A DNA stretch of 64,000 bases, taken from NCBI GenBank assembly GCA_019022495.1, contig JAFEKR010000015.1, positions 372,001-436,000 on the forward strand. The letters are read 5' to 3'. Under the pieces are notes generated by a model, which worked only from the letters and a program-made list of their open reading frames with translations, did no database searches and was not told the origin of the DNA. Position numbers and translations under genes: made by a program. This DNA is from Epichloe hybrida. Its lineage: Eukaryota; Ascomycota; Sordariomycetes; Hypocreales; Clavicipitaceae. This document shows positions 24,857-36,110 of the stretch, one piece after another. Numbering within the stretch: position 1 is the stretch's first letter; every line of letters starts with the position of its first letter.

Positions 24857-27077
24857 CTAAACGCGATTCTTTGGTCGAGAAAGCATATTCAGGCGACTAA
24901 TGCTGATACCACCCGTCTTCTTTGACGGACTTGTAGCTGCAGGAGTACGGACTGGTTTTCGCCCAGGGGTGCGATTCTTAAAATTCTTGCTGGGTGTACG
25001 AGTAAAGCGATTTGTCTGGGTGACACTAGCGACGCCAGACTTGACAAGTCTGGGTGCTAGTAGTTCTTGGCCCTCTGGCACATTCTCGTTCTTCCGCTTC
25101 TTCGCGGCGCGGTCGCTGTCGAAATCACCCTCTTCTGCACTAGCTCGATGACGTTTCTTGTTCTGCATCCCATGGGCTGTGCCGGAAAGCAGTTTCATGG
25201 GCGTTGGATCTTTATTCTCCTTGTTGGGATGCGAACTCGGTGGTACTTGCGTAGGAAAGCCCCCAGGCATATTCTCAGATCCGGCAGGGCCACTCACATG
25301 CCGCACGCTAGATTGGCCAGGCGAAGCACCGAATCCTGACGATTGGGTATCGGTAAATTTAATGGTGTGGTCGCTTCGAAACGTAAATGTGCCTGGTCGA
25401 GAAGGAGGTCCAGAAACAGCTCGGCATGATGGGCTGTCAACCAATCGTTTCAAAGGTGAGAGATCTGGATACAAGGAGTGGCTAGTACTTGATTTGGCCA
25501 GGACTTCGTCAAGTGCTGGATAATGCGTCTCAATAGTCTTCAGTGCCGGGCGAAGCTTAAAGTTGCTAGCTCTTTGTGGAGAAGGAGAATTTTGTGCATT
25601 CACAGCTGAGACAACATCAGGTGTGAAGGTCACGCGCTTCGTCAATTGGCGGCGTGGAGTCGTGAGTGGTATAGGGGGTAACTCCTTATTGATCCTTGGT
25701 GCATCTGGAGTTTTTGAAACTTGAGGGGCCGGTATGGCACTCATGCCATCCTCAAATGAGTTTGTAGTTCCTCGCAGAATAGACTTGACTCTGCTAAAGC
25801 TTCTGGGGCTGATGATGCGGCGCTTGAGATTGGCGGCTTTCGAAACCGTAGTATTTAAACCACTGATCGAAGTAGACTTTGGCAATGAATTCAATCTAGT
25901 TTTCGAGGGTGAATGAACTAGGGACTCTGTCTGTTTGATCGTTGGTTTGGTAAAAGCTGGTGAGGGGGCCACAGGCGCCTTCTTAGGACTAGCAAGTCTA
26001 GAAAATATAGAGCTGGACTTGCTGGGCGACGTGGTGAACGACTTGGACCGCGTAGTGGCCGAATCGTCCTCTTGTCGCTGTTTGACTCTCTTCGCAGCAG
26101 ATGTCAAAGGTGGCGCTCTGGCAGCAGTCGAGAATTTCCCCGGTGTCGAATTCGTGTTGTGCTTCTTCGCGATTGTCTGCCTGTCGCGGTCACTGTCGTC
26201 GAGATTGGCCGCAGAAGATTTCCGTTTCAGATTAGGCTGCGACCGAGCGTTCCGAATTTCGTCCTCGTCCATCTTGCCAGCGGATCGCAATGCTCCATCA
26301 GTCCTCTGAGAAGTTGGTGTAGAGTCCAGGTTGGCCTTGGACGGAGTGCGCTTCAGTGCTTTGACTGGAGTAAAACGACCCTCTTGTGCCCTCCAAGCAG
26401 ATGCATGACCCTCAATCGAATCCATTTTCTTGAACTCGGCCATATGAGCAGAACTGAACCGCCCAACTTTGCCCTTCGGCTTCGCAAATTGTCTGTCTGC
26501 AATACTCACACCGCCCTCAGCCTCTCGCTGTGCTACCAGTTCTGCTTTGATTTTGGCTGCTTGATCGCGGATCTCGCTCAGCATACGCTGAGCGTCACTA
26601 CTGAGCTCCGCGTCGGCAGCTTTACGGGCAATTCGAAATGTGAAGTTTGAATTGGGTACGCTATTGACCTTGGAAGGAGTTCCATCTTGGCCGTTGGGAG
26701 CCCGGCCTTCCTTGGGAATGTCGGCAAACCCGAGCCTGAGGGCAGAGGAAGGGGCACCAGTGCTGGAGTGGAATCTGCTAGGATGAATTTCGCTGCGGGG
26801 AGGCTTCAAAGCAGAGGAAACCGGTGTAGTCGGTTCAGGCATCGGTGAGTGCATGGATGTGTCTGCGTTTACGTGCCTGCCTATATTTCGGGACGGCGTT
26901 TCATCTCCTTCGACGACGGATCCCAGTTCTGGAGTGGCTTTTCTCTGCATGCAAACTGGGTTAGATACAGCTTCGGTGAAGGTGAACCGTACCACATGGT
27001 GTTCGCACGTGGAGAAGGCATACCTTAACAGCGCTGGCACTGGCCAACCTGGCCGACCGTCGACGAGGCGGTGACAT
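24857..27077 (-). CDS. Unrecognised basic S/T/P-rich, probably nuclear protein
   Basis: Two exons: 27,077-27,024 and 26,944-24,857, with a 79-nt intron between them (donor GTATGC, branch CTAAC, acceptor GCATGCAG). This gives 713 residues beginning M-S-P-P-R-R-R-S-A-R-L-A-S. Reading through the intron instead gives a start with no ATG and a Cys/His-rich lead that does not fit the rest. A likely coiled coil lies at about 127-161 (A-E-L-S-S-D-A-Q-R-M-L-S-E-I). It is followed by a block with A-E-F-K-K-M-D-S-I-E-G-H near 190, then many T-P-S-K/S-P-S-K motifs and basic clusters. S/T-P-x-K density suggests a CDK-phosphorylated chromatin or spindle protein, which is inference. I cannot name the family. 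Confidence 0.72.
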
Positions 27078-30000
27078 GATTGTGCTATCGTGAAGTCCTC
27101 ACCAATAGCTCAGCCAGTATAGTTAGTTAGTACTGAATATAATTCTGTTAATAGGAGGGCGGCAATGCGCGCAATGCGGGCCAGAGAGGAGCAAAGCAGA
27201 GGAATGGGATGTGGTGACGGTGTATGATGTCAAGTGGGCAAAAAAGTGGTAGTTTGACGGATGGGGCTTTGTTGATGTTCATGCAGGACGGTTTGTTTAC
27301 TTCACGTGGTCCAAGCTTCCAAGCTACGCGACATGCCGTTGTTGGGTCAGTGGCACGAACGGTGTATAGTGCGATCTATACTGTATATGCACTGTCTACC
27401 GGGTAGCTGATAGCGAACCCAGCGTCATGAAGCATCCGAGAGGCAGCGATTTGTCTACCGACTGGCTGAATCATTTCAATCATTTTAATTCAGCCGTGAC
27501 CTGCGGGTACTTGTGTCTTTCACAGCCTATGTGGTTTCCCGGACGATGAAAAATACTGAACCAGTTTTGCTTCCCACTGCGATTGTCGGCTCCAACTGAA
27601 AAGCCGTGTTGCCCTGATGAGGCAGGCCACCGTGGAGTTAAAAAAAAAATGGGGGGACTAATAATCCGTACTGTCCATGTTCACAGTCGCGGCTAGGGGC
27701 CTTTTCTTTTTGGGCAATTGGCCCTCACTCGCAACCCATTGTGGGTCAGGGGACTGGCTAGGTCTGTCATCGACTCATCCCTCGGGAGCACATTCTTTCC
27801 CGTCCCTCACGGAATCCAAACAGTCCAGGCAGGAGGAAGATGTCTGCCAGTGCATGCAAACAAGGATAGCCATTGTTTTCATTGCCCGCGACGACGCCTA
27901 GTAGTAGCGGAGAATGATACAATAGCCATATCGTCTGCTGTAAGAGGACCAGTGTAAGAGGACCAGTGTAAGAGGACCAGCCTGAGCGCACCAATGCATC
28001 CGCCCTGTCTTTTGGGTGGACTCGAACGACCATCTCCAGACAATGTTGCTTCATCTTTTTTTGCGAATGACCAACTGCAACCTGGCCAATAAACAGCCGT
28101 GGACAACTCTCCAAGTCCAATTCGCCAAAATGGCCGGTCATTGGGCATCAAAGGACCAGATGCTGTATGTATTTCCGGCAAGAAGCATTCCATTGCCATC
28201 ACAGCTGACCATCAAGACCACGATGATGAAAATACTGCCAGTCGGAACGACCACAGAAATTCCATTGCCCCTTTGTCAATGCTGACAAGTCACTGGGCGC
28301 GAGGCCATTTTCTGCTCCTACTTCGAAAGGAAGGAGACAAACCTCGGCGTCCTCGATTAAGCCTCCGAACACTGGAATCATGCTGCCATAGTACCAGTGA
28401 CAACAGTTCTTCTTGTAATGATATTTGTTTTCATTTCCGTCGTTTCGCGAGCCCTCGCAATAATAGTCCGTCCGCCAGTCCCGAGAGAAAAGTCCGGGTC
28501 TCCCGGATTCCTAAAAAAAAAACATCCGATAGTAAAGTGGCACTTGTGAGCTCCTAGCCCAGTTTAGGAGGTGGCTTATTTAGGCGAAGGCGTCTAGAAA
28601 ATTTCCGACGTCAAGATATCCTCTTTTCCGCCGATCACAAGGCGATTGGTGTTAGCACGCTCCTTAAGGCTTCTTCAGGCCGTCCAGCATTGGGGTGGGG
28701 TATCCCTTTGCTAGCGCAGACTAGCCACCCTGTCCCGTCAACTCTTTTGTTGTGCTGGGTTTTCGAAGGCACATATAACTTCCGGCGTAGCTCACGACTA
28801 CACGATTGCTCACGACTACACGATTAAAAGACATTGCTGCAGCATGTTCATCACTCGCTTTTGCGCAATGAGACAGCTTTTTGATTTTCTTTGTTTGCTG
28901 GTTATCAACATCCGCCAGCCACCATGCGAACCTGCACAAGCTCTCCGAGATACAGGACTTTAACAAGACGGGGGAGATGGGTTGATGGGAGTGGTGATCC
29001 GACTTGTGCTCCACGATATGCTGGACCAGCATGAACTGCTCTGATCGAGAACTAGTGCGTCGACTAATAAACCGAGGCACGTTTTCTGTAATGAGGCGCA
29101 CACCCCGCTTTGGCACTCCCTCCTGGTCTGGTCTCTTCAGCTAACAGTCCGTAGGGAGAACGGAGCACAAGCATATGTACATGTATACATACATACAATA
29201 ATGTATGCACAGTGAGTTGGCTGTGTGGGTCCTAGTAGCGTTTACTCCACGAGCATGTCAAGTTACACACACTGCTTTCTTGCATTCACTCCGTAATACA
29301 CCATTTCGCGCTCCCGCTGTTAGGCCGGCCAACCCGTGATGGAACAGTGGACAGGGTTGGGTCCACGAGCAAAGTTTTGAATGGGTGAAGGGATACCAGA
29401 GACAGACCAGGTGATGTGATGTGCTGGCTTCAAGCGCGCGATTTCATGTTGGCACTCGGTGAAGGCCGTTGACGGAGCATGGCTTGGAAAATAGTTTGCA
29501 CCATCGGCGGCTGTTCGGCTTGGCTTGGTACCATTGATTATCATGACAGTCATGGCGAGCCTGCTGAGCATTGCAAAGCGGCGTTCAGAGTTGTGTACGG
29601 CGTACGGAGTATTGCCTCAAGAATGCCGAGTCAAGAAAATGCCACGAGCATGACGGAAGAAAGGGAAAGTGATTGTCGGGGTCAAAATGTATAGAAACCC
29701 CGCCTGGGACCAACAAGTCCGACCTCGCTCCACTGCACAATAGCCTCTTGTTGGTGTTTCGTGAGGAGCGTTTGGGGGCACGGGGGGGCACGGCGCTGTT
29801 CTCGGCCGGGGTTGGGGGTTACTGGGCCCTGGTAATCTCTGGGGCCTTTGCACACGAACAAGACCCCGGGCCACTACGACAGACCACCCACTGGAACTGC
29901 CCCAGCGGGCCAGCGCGCAAGTTGTGCGAATGTTTCGGAAGGTAGCGGGTCGTCTGCCTTGTTGGGCGCTTTGGATATGGACATGGCAGCGCGCCAGCGT

Positions 30001-30671
30001 GCAGCTGGCGCCTGGCGAGCCGGCGACTTCATTTTTCGGGGCCTGCGAGGCATTGCGTGTATCGTGCATCGTGTAGTCCCTACGTCCGTATTGTCAGAGG
30101 CAGAGACGGACCCCTCTCCCAGCCATGATAGAACGTACATACATAAAAGCGACGGGGACCGACGTCTGCTAAGGTCAAGTCCATCCGACTTCATCATCAC
30201 CGAGATCCAGATCCAGGTCCAGATCAAGCACCGGGTTTCAGGAACGACAATTGCATCGCATCTGCTTCTCGCCTCGCCCTGCAACCAGATTTTCACTGCT
30301 GTCGGCTCTGGCTTTGCCTCGTGTCTGGTGCCTTGGTGCCTATTGGTCTCCCCCGCAGTGCTTAGGTCGATTTATTTTCTCGCCTTCCCTTTCTCTCCCC
30401 GGTCATTGCCGCCAAATCCATCATTGTCTTACCTGCCCTTTTATCTGCCAAGCAAAATCTTGATCGTTATCACAACGACGCAGAAAGCCTCCGACTTCAT
30501 CCTATCGCTGTTGCACCCCGCGACTCGTTCCTGACAATTCGCTCTCCTTCGGGAACCTCCGGCCTATCGTTGACGTTCTTCGTCACCTGCTACCGTTTTG
30601 TTTCCCTAGAGACTGGGGCGCTTGCCGCACGGGGCTGTCATCTTCAGAGGCCCTGCGCCGTGACCCTTGGG
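27078..30671. other. 3.6-kb intergenic region without a supportable gene
   Basis: This stretch lies between two divergently oriented genes (minus to the left, plus to the right), so it contains both promoters. Several open frames of 100-150 codons exist on both strands, but they overlap one another, use no conserved motif and lack splice-consistent extension. It contains a 14-bp triple repeat (27,939-27,980) and one copy of a TACGGAGTA word (29,603). The last few hundred bases (about 30,200-30,671) are pyrimidine-rich and are probably the bZIP 5' leader. A non-coding RNA cannot be excluded. Confidence 0.5.
27939..27980 (+). repeat. 14-bp tandem repeat, three perfect copies
   Basis: TGTAAGAGGACCAG occurs three times head to tail in an intergenic region. 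Being exact, it is a recent duplication. No function is evident. Confidence 0.85.
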
Positions 30672-32336
30672 ATGGCCGACGACATGTCCATCGACAACAA
30701 GCCCAATCCTCCGCATCGTGACGAATCCGATGACTCTGTTGACTCCCCTCTTGAGGGAGACCACAATGCATCAGCACCTGCCTCGGGTCACAGCAACAAC
30801 CCCATCCAGGACGCCCAACAGCCCAAGAGGAAGGGCGGACGAAAGCCGGTGAGTCTCATACAACTGCCTGCCCCTCACTTACTTGGAGCCAGACGAAGAG
30901 TACCTCATCAGACAGGCCGCCGCACAACTTCATCCTTTCCCTCACCTCACACCGTGATAGGGCTGCCACTAGCATGTGCAAACACCTCATGCTGCTCAGC
31001 GCTACGCACTTTTCGTTTCAATACTACCACCAATTTCCTTTCCTCTACCACGCGCTGTCCCCCTCTTATTTTCAATTTCCACCCAATTTTTCTCTACGCC
31101 CGATAATCTCTTGAAACTACTCTGGCCGTACTGCACTTCTCGACGCACACACAGCGCACATGCGATGAGCCAGACTAAGTTGACTGACATGACGGCGTCA
31201 GATATACGCAACATCGGAGGAGCGCAAGCAGCGGAATCGTCAGGCTCAGGCCGCATTTCGCGAGCGCCGAACCGAGTACATTAAACAGCTTGAGGAGACG
31301 ATTCGGGTTCATGAATCCAACTTGCACAATCTCCAGTCCGCTCATCGAAACGCTGCCGATGAGTGTTTGATGCTGCGGTACAAAAACTCGCTGCTGGAGC
31401 GAATACTTCTTGAGAAAGGTCATTCATTATTACTTACCAGCGATGACAACTCCACTTTGACGATGACGCCGGATGGATATTAACAAGGCTTCTGTTTCAT
31501 TAGGCATCGATGTTCAGGCTGAATTGCAAGCAAAGGCCGACAGTCCTAATCTAGGCTCAGCCCATGTTCCCCGGAACATTGTACAACCGCCGACCATCCA
31601 GAGACCTATCATGAATCGGCAGCACCACAATCGCAAGTCCAATTCAAGCATCGCACCTAAGCTGGAGCCAGTCGGCAGCGGCTCGCAGGCTCCCAAGTCA
31701 GCCACCTCACCAAAGAGCCGCCCTACCCCTTCGTCTCATTCAAATTCGCCCACTAACGCGGGCTCAAAGTTTTCTCCTGCTCCTACTGACAGCATCTCAA
31801 TGCGAGGATGTATTTCAGGCCTCGGCCGCCAGCAAATGTCCCTCAGTGGCGCAATCCAAGCCCCCCGAAGCTCTGTACTGCAGACTGCTACACCCCGCAG
31901 CTCTGTAGCTGGCGCCGGAGCCTCCTTCTACCCAACCCCTTCATTCCAAAATCATGTCGACCCGTTGGGTGAGTCACTCCAGGAACATGCATGAGTAGAC
32001 TTGTCTGCTGAGTCACTAACATAATCTACAATGGCAGATCACGAGTACGATAATCAGGCCGACATGGTCGATGATTCTGAGCTCGAAACTCGTAGCGGAT
32101 CTGGTGGTTTTAACGTCGCTTTCAACAGTGACACTACACAACCCATGTTACTCTCTCCAACCTCTACAGGCCCCCCGCACCATGAACACGGCGGCCATCA
32201 CGCATCGGTTTCTGGACAGCATTTCCCACCCACGACCACGCTCCTCGATCATCAGGACTGGGACCCCTTTGGCTTGAGCGCCAGCATGGCTTTCCCCAAT
32301 CAACAATTCTCCTTCGATCAAACCAGCATGCGATGA
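30672..32336 (+). CDS. bZIP transcription factor, Yap/Pap1-like
   Basis: Four exons: 30,672-30,848, 31,202-31,418, 31,504-31,968 and 32,038-32,336 (385 residues). Introns are 353, 85 and 69 nt, with GTGAGT, GTCATT and GTGAGT donors; CACTAAC precedes the last acceptor. Exon 1 ends in K-R-K-G-G-R-K-P, and exon 2 opens the basic region with N-R-Q-A-Q-A-A-F-R (residues 71-79). That is the N-x-x-A-Q-x-x-F-R signature of fungal Yap/Pap1 DNA-binding helices. The dimerisation helix starts at about residue 86 (I-K-Q-L-E-E-T-I-R). The rest is Ser/Pro-rich with an acidic patch at the start of exon 4. The start is the ATG at 30,672; an in-frame ATG at 30,570 would add 34 unlikely residues. Residues around 31,806-31,866 may be read out of the ancestral frame. 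Confidence 0.88.
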
Positions 32337-34712
32337 CGGGAGCTGTAGACACCTCTCTACAACGAATTGCATCAACGGTGCACTCATCTCGTCAACCAGA
32401 AAACCATGTCAGTACGAGTACAGTTATCACGACGATCTCAAAATCAGTATCCGACGCACGTATGAATGAAAAAAAAAAACAGAAGAAAAAAACCCGACCA
32501 ACTATGGCCCCCCAGCACGAGCTTCAACGACAACACCCGAGTACAGGCGAAGCATTCGGGAATACATGAGTTTGAGCCCGACTGTTCAGCGCATAGCAAC
32601 GGTCTTCCAGTGGAAATACCGAACCGGATTCATTCACGAAAGTGATGTCTTTGCTCTGCACCAATATGGGGCCCCGCTGTATCCGTGTCTAACACGAAGT
32701 TGGCTTGCGTGGAGACACGCAAGTCTTGCTCTAAGCTGAGAGGCTTGAAAAAGGAAAGAGCATTACATGTCAACACCGTCTGAGCGAACATTTGTCACGA
32801 CCTATTTTCATTGTGGCTGCGCCGATTCTATTACAATTGTCGTTTTTTTATAAAAGTTATTATTGCTTGGCCAGTGTTGTGTTGTGCCCAATATTCACCG
32901 GCGCTTCTTGTGGCGTGATGTCTGCGTTCCTTCCCGGCGTTCTGGCAGATCAGTCTATCAGGATAGACAGATTTGACTAATGCGATATACCAAGCGGTTC
33001 GAAACTCCACGAAGACGGGGCCTAGCAAACAGAACTCAAAGCATTAGGGAGAAAAGGCTCACGCAGAAGTGATGTTAAATTCATACTGCATCAAAATGAT
33101 CTCTTTCGGCGCCGGCGGGCAGAAGGAAATACGTCTTCTCGGCAACATTTACAACGACAAATGGAACAAAAACACGTTTAATTCAATGATTTACGACAAC
33201 TCAGGCAGTCGATAGTTTGCAGGATGTGCTTCTTCTTCTTTTCTATCCACCTCACTTCTTTAGCGTGTTTTAATATGACGCTTCTTCCTCCTCGGGATTT
33301 GTCTCGTGGCAGTTGCCTACTGTGTTTCGTGTATATCAGATATATCGGCATTGGGACAGAAATTGATGGCAGCATTGGTTGCCAGGAAGGCCATTTGAAC
33401 GAAGATGCAATCTCCTCCGAGCCTGGCGGGCGGATGACGGATAATTTTGACGCTCCGGCTCCGTCTACGGAGTATGGCACCGATGTTGGGTGTGATGTTG
33501 CTGATCTTGGACACGGAGCTTTGATCAGCAAGGGGGGAACGAGGGAAAGAGGACCGATGGCCAATAGGTACCACCTGTTCTCTCTCACTCTACCAAACTG
33601 CTTTCCGTCAAGCCAACGCCTGGTCGGTGTGGAGGAGGCGTGTCTCAGGTCTGTGTGAGCATGACATTGAAGGGGAGACATTTCTCGGATCACGAGGACG
33701 GCGAAGAGCGGGCTGGGGTGAGCGGGTCTCGGCCAAGTATGGTAGGTACAGGTACATCATACGTACAACACCACCTTGGTGCGCCGTAGCGAGGGCGGGG
33801 AAAAGGGAGAATTCCAACAAGAACTTATCGTGAGATTCAGCAAGAATGCAGATTCAGTCGACATAGCGCGCCGTATGTCAAGTGTGAGCTGGATCCAGTA
33901 GGGTATCCCTCAGTGCATGGCATCGGTGGCGTGGAATACGGAGGAGTACGGAGCACAGCACGCAGGATATTGGCATTGCATGGATCTTGTACTCATCCGA
34001 CTTTCAACTTGTGTGAGTACGATGGCCGAGATGGCCGGATGGCTGACTGGGTGGTGGTTTGATTGGTTGGCTGATGAGCAACTTCCTGTTATATGTGTAC
34101 GGACTACGGACTACGGACTACGGAGCATTGCATGTGCGAGGTGCAACCAAGTGCCAAGATTTGGCCGTGCGTCGTGGGCTCGTGGCTCACTCTCAAATGT
34201 GGCAGCCTGGCAGCCTGCAGGCATGCTTATTTCCCCGGTTTCACTTCCCCACAGAGCTCATGCGGGAAAACCTGTGCGTGGGCGGCGAACCGGCATCACA
34301 TGACTCTGGTTTGTGTCAGGATGTGGGTGATACGGAGTACAACACGCCCACCCTCATCCTCTCCGTCTGGAATCCGTTATTCTAGTCTTTAAAAGTTCGA
34401 AGTCGAAACGGCTGGACGAGAAGCAGCATGTGTTTCTTGTTTTGTGGTTGTCGTCATTGCAGCAAGGGTGAGGTGTGGAGGGCAGATGTGGGCGGGGCAT
34501 AAGCCAGACAGACAGAGATGATGAATGGTAAGTGATTGTTGTGGAGGACGGGCTCTTCAAATGTAGTCTCGTCGTAATTCAATTTTTTTTGTAACAAAAA
34601 GTTGGGTTGAGTTGACCGTCATCATCATGTCTTACAGCGTCATCACCAAGACCCAGAGAACACCAAGACTGGCAAGTAGTGCGCGCGTCACTGCCGACAC
34701 GAGCACTCCGGC
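32337..34712. other. 2.4-kb intergenic region
   Basis: This is the 3' flank of the bZIP gene followed by sequence without a supportable gene. It has an A-rich run near 32,470, two copies of TACGGAGTA (33,466 and 34,331) and a heptamer repeat at 34,098-34,125. Open frames up to about 170 codons on the minus strand (33,178-33,693) show no recognisable motif. Confidence 0.5.
34098..34125 (+). repeat. 7-bp tandem repeat, four copies
   Basis: TACGGAC occurs three times and is followed by TACGGAG. It is related to the dispersed word TACGGAGTA found in the intergenic DNA of this island. Confidence 0.8.
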
Positions 34713-35291
34713 CTAGCTTTCATCGTCGCCCCATAACTTGACGGCAGTTCCTTTTGTCTCGGAAGCCTCGTCGATGCTGCACACCACTCGGAATTCCTCT
34801 TTGTTGACGGCGGCAGAATCTCGTGGATCCAACTGTGCTCCCGTCCTGTCCCGTCCCGTCCCGTCGAGTTGTCGTCTTCTCGGTGGTATCATACAGCATT
34901 TCAATCCACTGGATCTGCAGATTCGCCTCGCTGCCTATGGTAATGTTGCGTTTGTCGTGGCACGGAGGTTAGCATCACCTCCCTGGCCTTGGCCTCCGTC
35001 AGTGGTGTACGAAGGCTGGTTCGTGTACTGGACTTTGTTTCTGGGCCCGCGCGTGAGCATCTCCATGTCTGCCTCTTGGATGTCTGCTGGGGATTTGGCA
35101 TCGCGGTAGGTGAATACTGCGGATACGGCGCCGGGACTGCCTGTTGTGCGGGCGAGCGTACGGAGCGATAGGTAATGGTGAGTGGAGGAGAGGGCCTGGA
35201 ATTCAGACGAGGTCTGGAAGGTGGGTTGTCGGGACGTCCGCATGGCGAGATGTGTTTTTGGGGGCGAGTCCGACGAGGAAAAGCCGTTTCT
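34713..35291 (-). pseudogene. ConA-like lectin/glucanase (GH16-type) pseudogene
   Basis: The minus strand from 35,291 reads A-M-R-T-S-R, then L-S-L-R-T-L-A-R-T-T-G-S-P-G-A-V, A-D-I-Q-E-A-D-M-E-M-L-T, V-Q-Y-T-N-Q-P-S and T-N-A-T-L-P. This is the run of motifs I associate with fungal ConA-like/GH16 proteins. It then hits TAG, and a second frame resumes at 34,944 with I-T-I-G-S-E-A-N-L-Q-I-Q-W-I-E-M-L, a motif that in the family lies about 50 residues further on. So the central Trp-rich segment appears deleted. A GGGAC pentamer run (34,842-34,866) then shifts the frame again before a tail with V-V-C-S-I-D-E-A. No signal peptide or N-terminal third is found. Intact relatives are probably secreted cell-wall-active or lectin proteins. 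Confidence 0.7.
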
Positions 35292-35729
35292 TCATACTGC
35301 GACCCCGATCCCTCGTCAAGCTGATGGCGGGGCGTGTGAACGAAGCCCGTGATAGCAGGGTTGACAAGTCGGCATGACGCGAGGGTCTCGAAACTTGTCC
35401 ATTGGGTTTTGGAGGGTGTTTGGTTTCCCCGCCAAGCAGACCTTCGGTGTTGGATATTGCAGCCTCACATCTCAGACATCCCTTTTCTTTTGCTGAAGCA
35501 GGCACCCGTATCGCGTTTGTTATCGTGATCCGTGCCGTGCTTCGTTTGTTAAGCTATTCAAAGACCTCGCTTCGTTTGTTGATCAATTCTTTCATTGACC
35601 AGGTTCTCTGTTCATCCTTGCTCTTCGTTGATAGATCTTGAAGCTTATATATAGCTTCCCCTTCCTTCCGATAGATTTCCTAGCCAGTTAATCATCATCT
35701 TCTCTTTTCATCACTTGCATCATCTCACA
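35292..35729. other. Region upstream of the pseudogene
   Basis: This is where the N-terminal exons of the ConA-like gene would be expected. I could not find matching motifs in any minus-strand frame, so the 5' part is either deleted or too diverged. A short direct repeat CTTCGTTTGTT recurs at 35,539 and 35,570, and near-copies flank it. Confidence 0.45.
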
Positions 35730-36110
35730 TTCGGAGGGTGTTACAATGCACCTTGACCTTGATCTTTTAACATCCTACCACGCCACTCACGACTTTTACT
35801 TGCTGCAATGAGATGTTATTACGCGGATTAAGAAGCTGACGCGCTTTCAGGAACCGAAATTTCGAGTCAACGCTGCTATATTTTCCCTTTTTATGATGAT
35901 GCTATTGCAGCAAGTATTAGTCGTGGCAAACCTTCGGAGGGTATTGTACTGCATGTTGACCTTGATCTTTTACTATCCTGTCATGCCACTCACGACTTAT
36001 ACTTGCTGTAATGGCATCACCATGAAGAGGGTAAATATTGCAGCATTGATTCGAAATTTTGGATCATGAGAGCGAGCCAGCTTCTTAATTCGCGTAATGA
36101 TATCTAAGCG
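35730..36110. repeat. Foldback repeat with duplicated coding fragment
   Basis: Two 81-bp direct copies (35,730-35,810 and 35,933-36,013) both start TTCGGAGGGT and end TACTTGCTG(C/T)AATG. After the second copy comes a 100-bp segment whose minus strand reads I-I-T-R-I-K-K-L-A-R; after the first copy comes the same segment inverted, so that it reads on the plus strand (V-I-T-R-I-K-K-L-T-R). The two arms can pair as a large hairpin. Differences between arms are largely conservative at the protein level, so the segment derives from a real coding sequence, probably a transposon, which I do not recognise. TA-type transitions suggest mild RIP. Confidence 0.75.

Noticed and set aside
26072..26650. 192-codon plus-strand frame opposite the basic S/T/P-rich gene
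   Set aside because: Antisense shadow of a coding exon whose own frame is 700 codons long.
27100..27125. TAGCTCAGCCAG resembling a tRNA A box
   Set aside because: No B box at the required distance.
28099..28557. 152-codon plus-strand open frame in the 27-30.6 kb interval
   Set aside because: Overlaps equally long frames on the other strand, has no motif or low-complexity pattern typical of genes here, and no splice-consistent extension.
29617..30069. 150-codon minus-strand open frame
   Set aside because: Composition reflects GC-rich DNA in three overlapping frames; no recognisable domain.
30570..30671. Upstream extension of the bZIP protein by 34 residues
   Set aside because: The added residues are Cys/aromatic-rich and unlike the acidic Ser-rich start from 30,672; they are more likely 5' UTR.
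32990..33015. GGTTCGAAACTCC resembling a tRNA B box
   Set aside because: The T-stem does not pair and no A box or acceptor stem is found upstream.
33178..33693. 171-codon minus-strand open frame
   Set aside because: Opposed by a 144-codon frame on the other strand; neither has a family signature.
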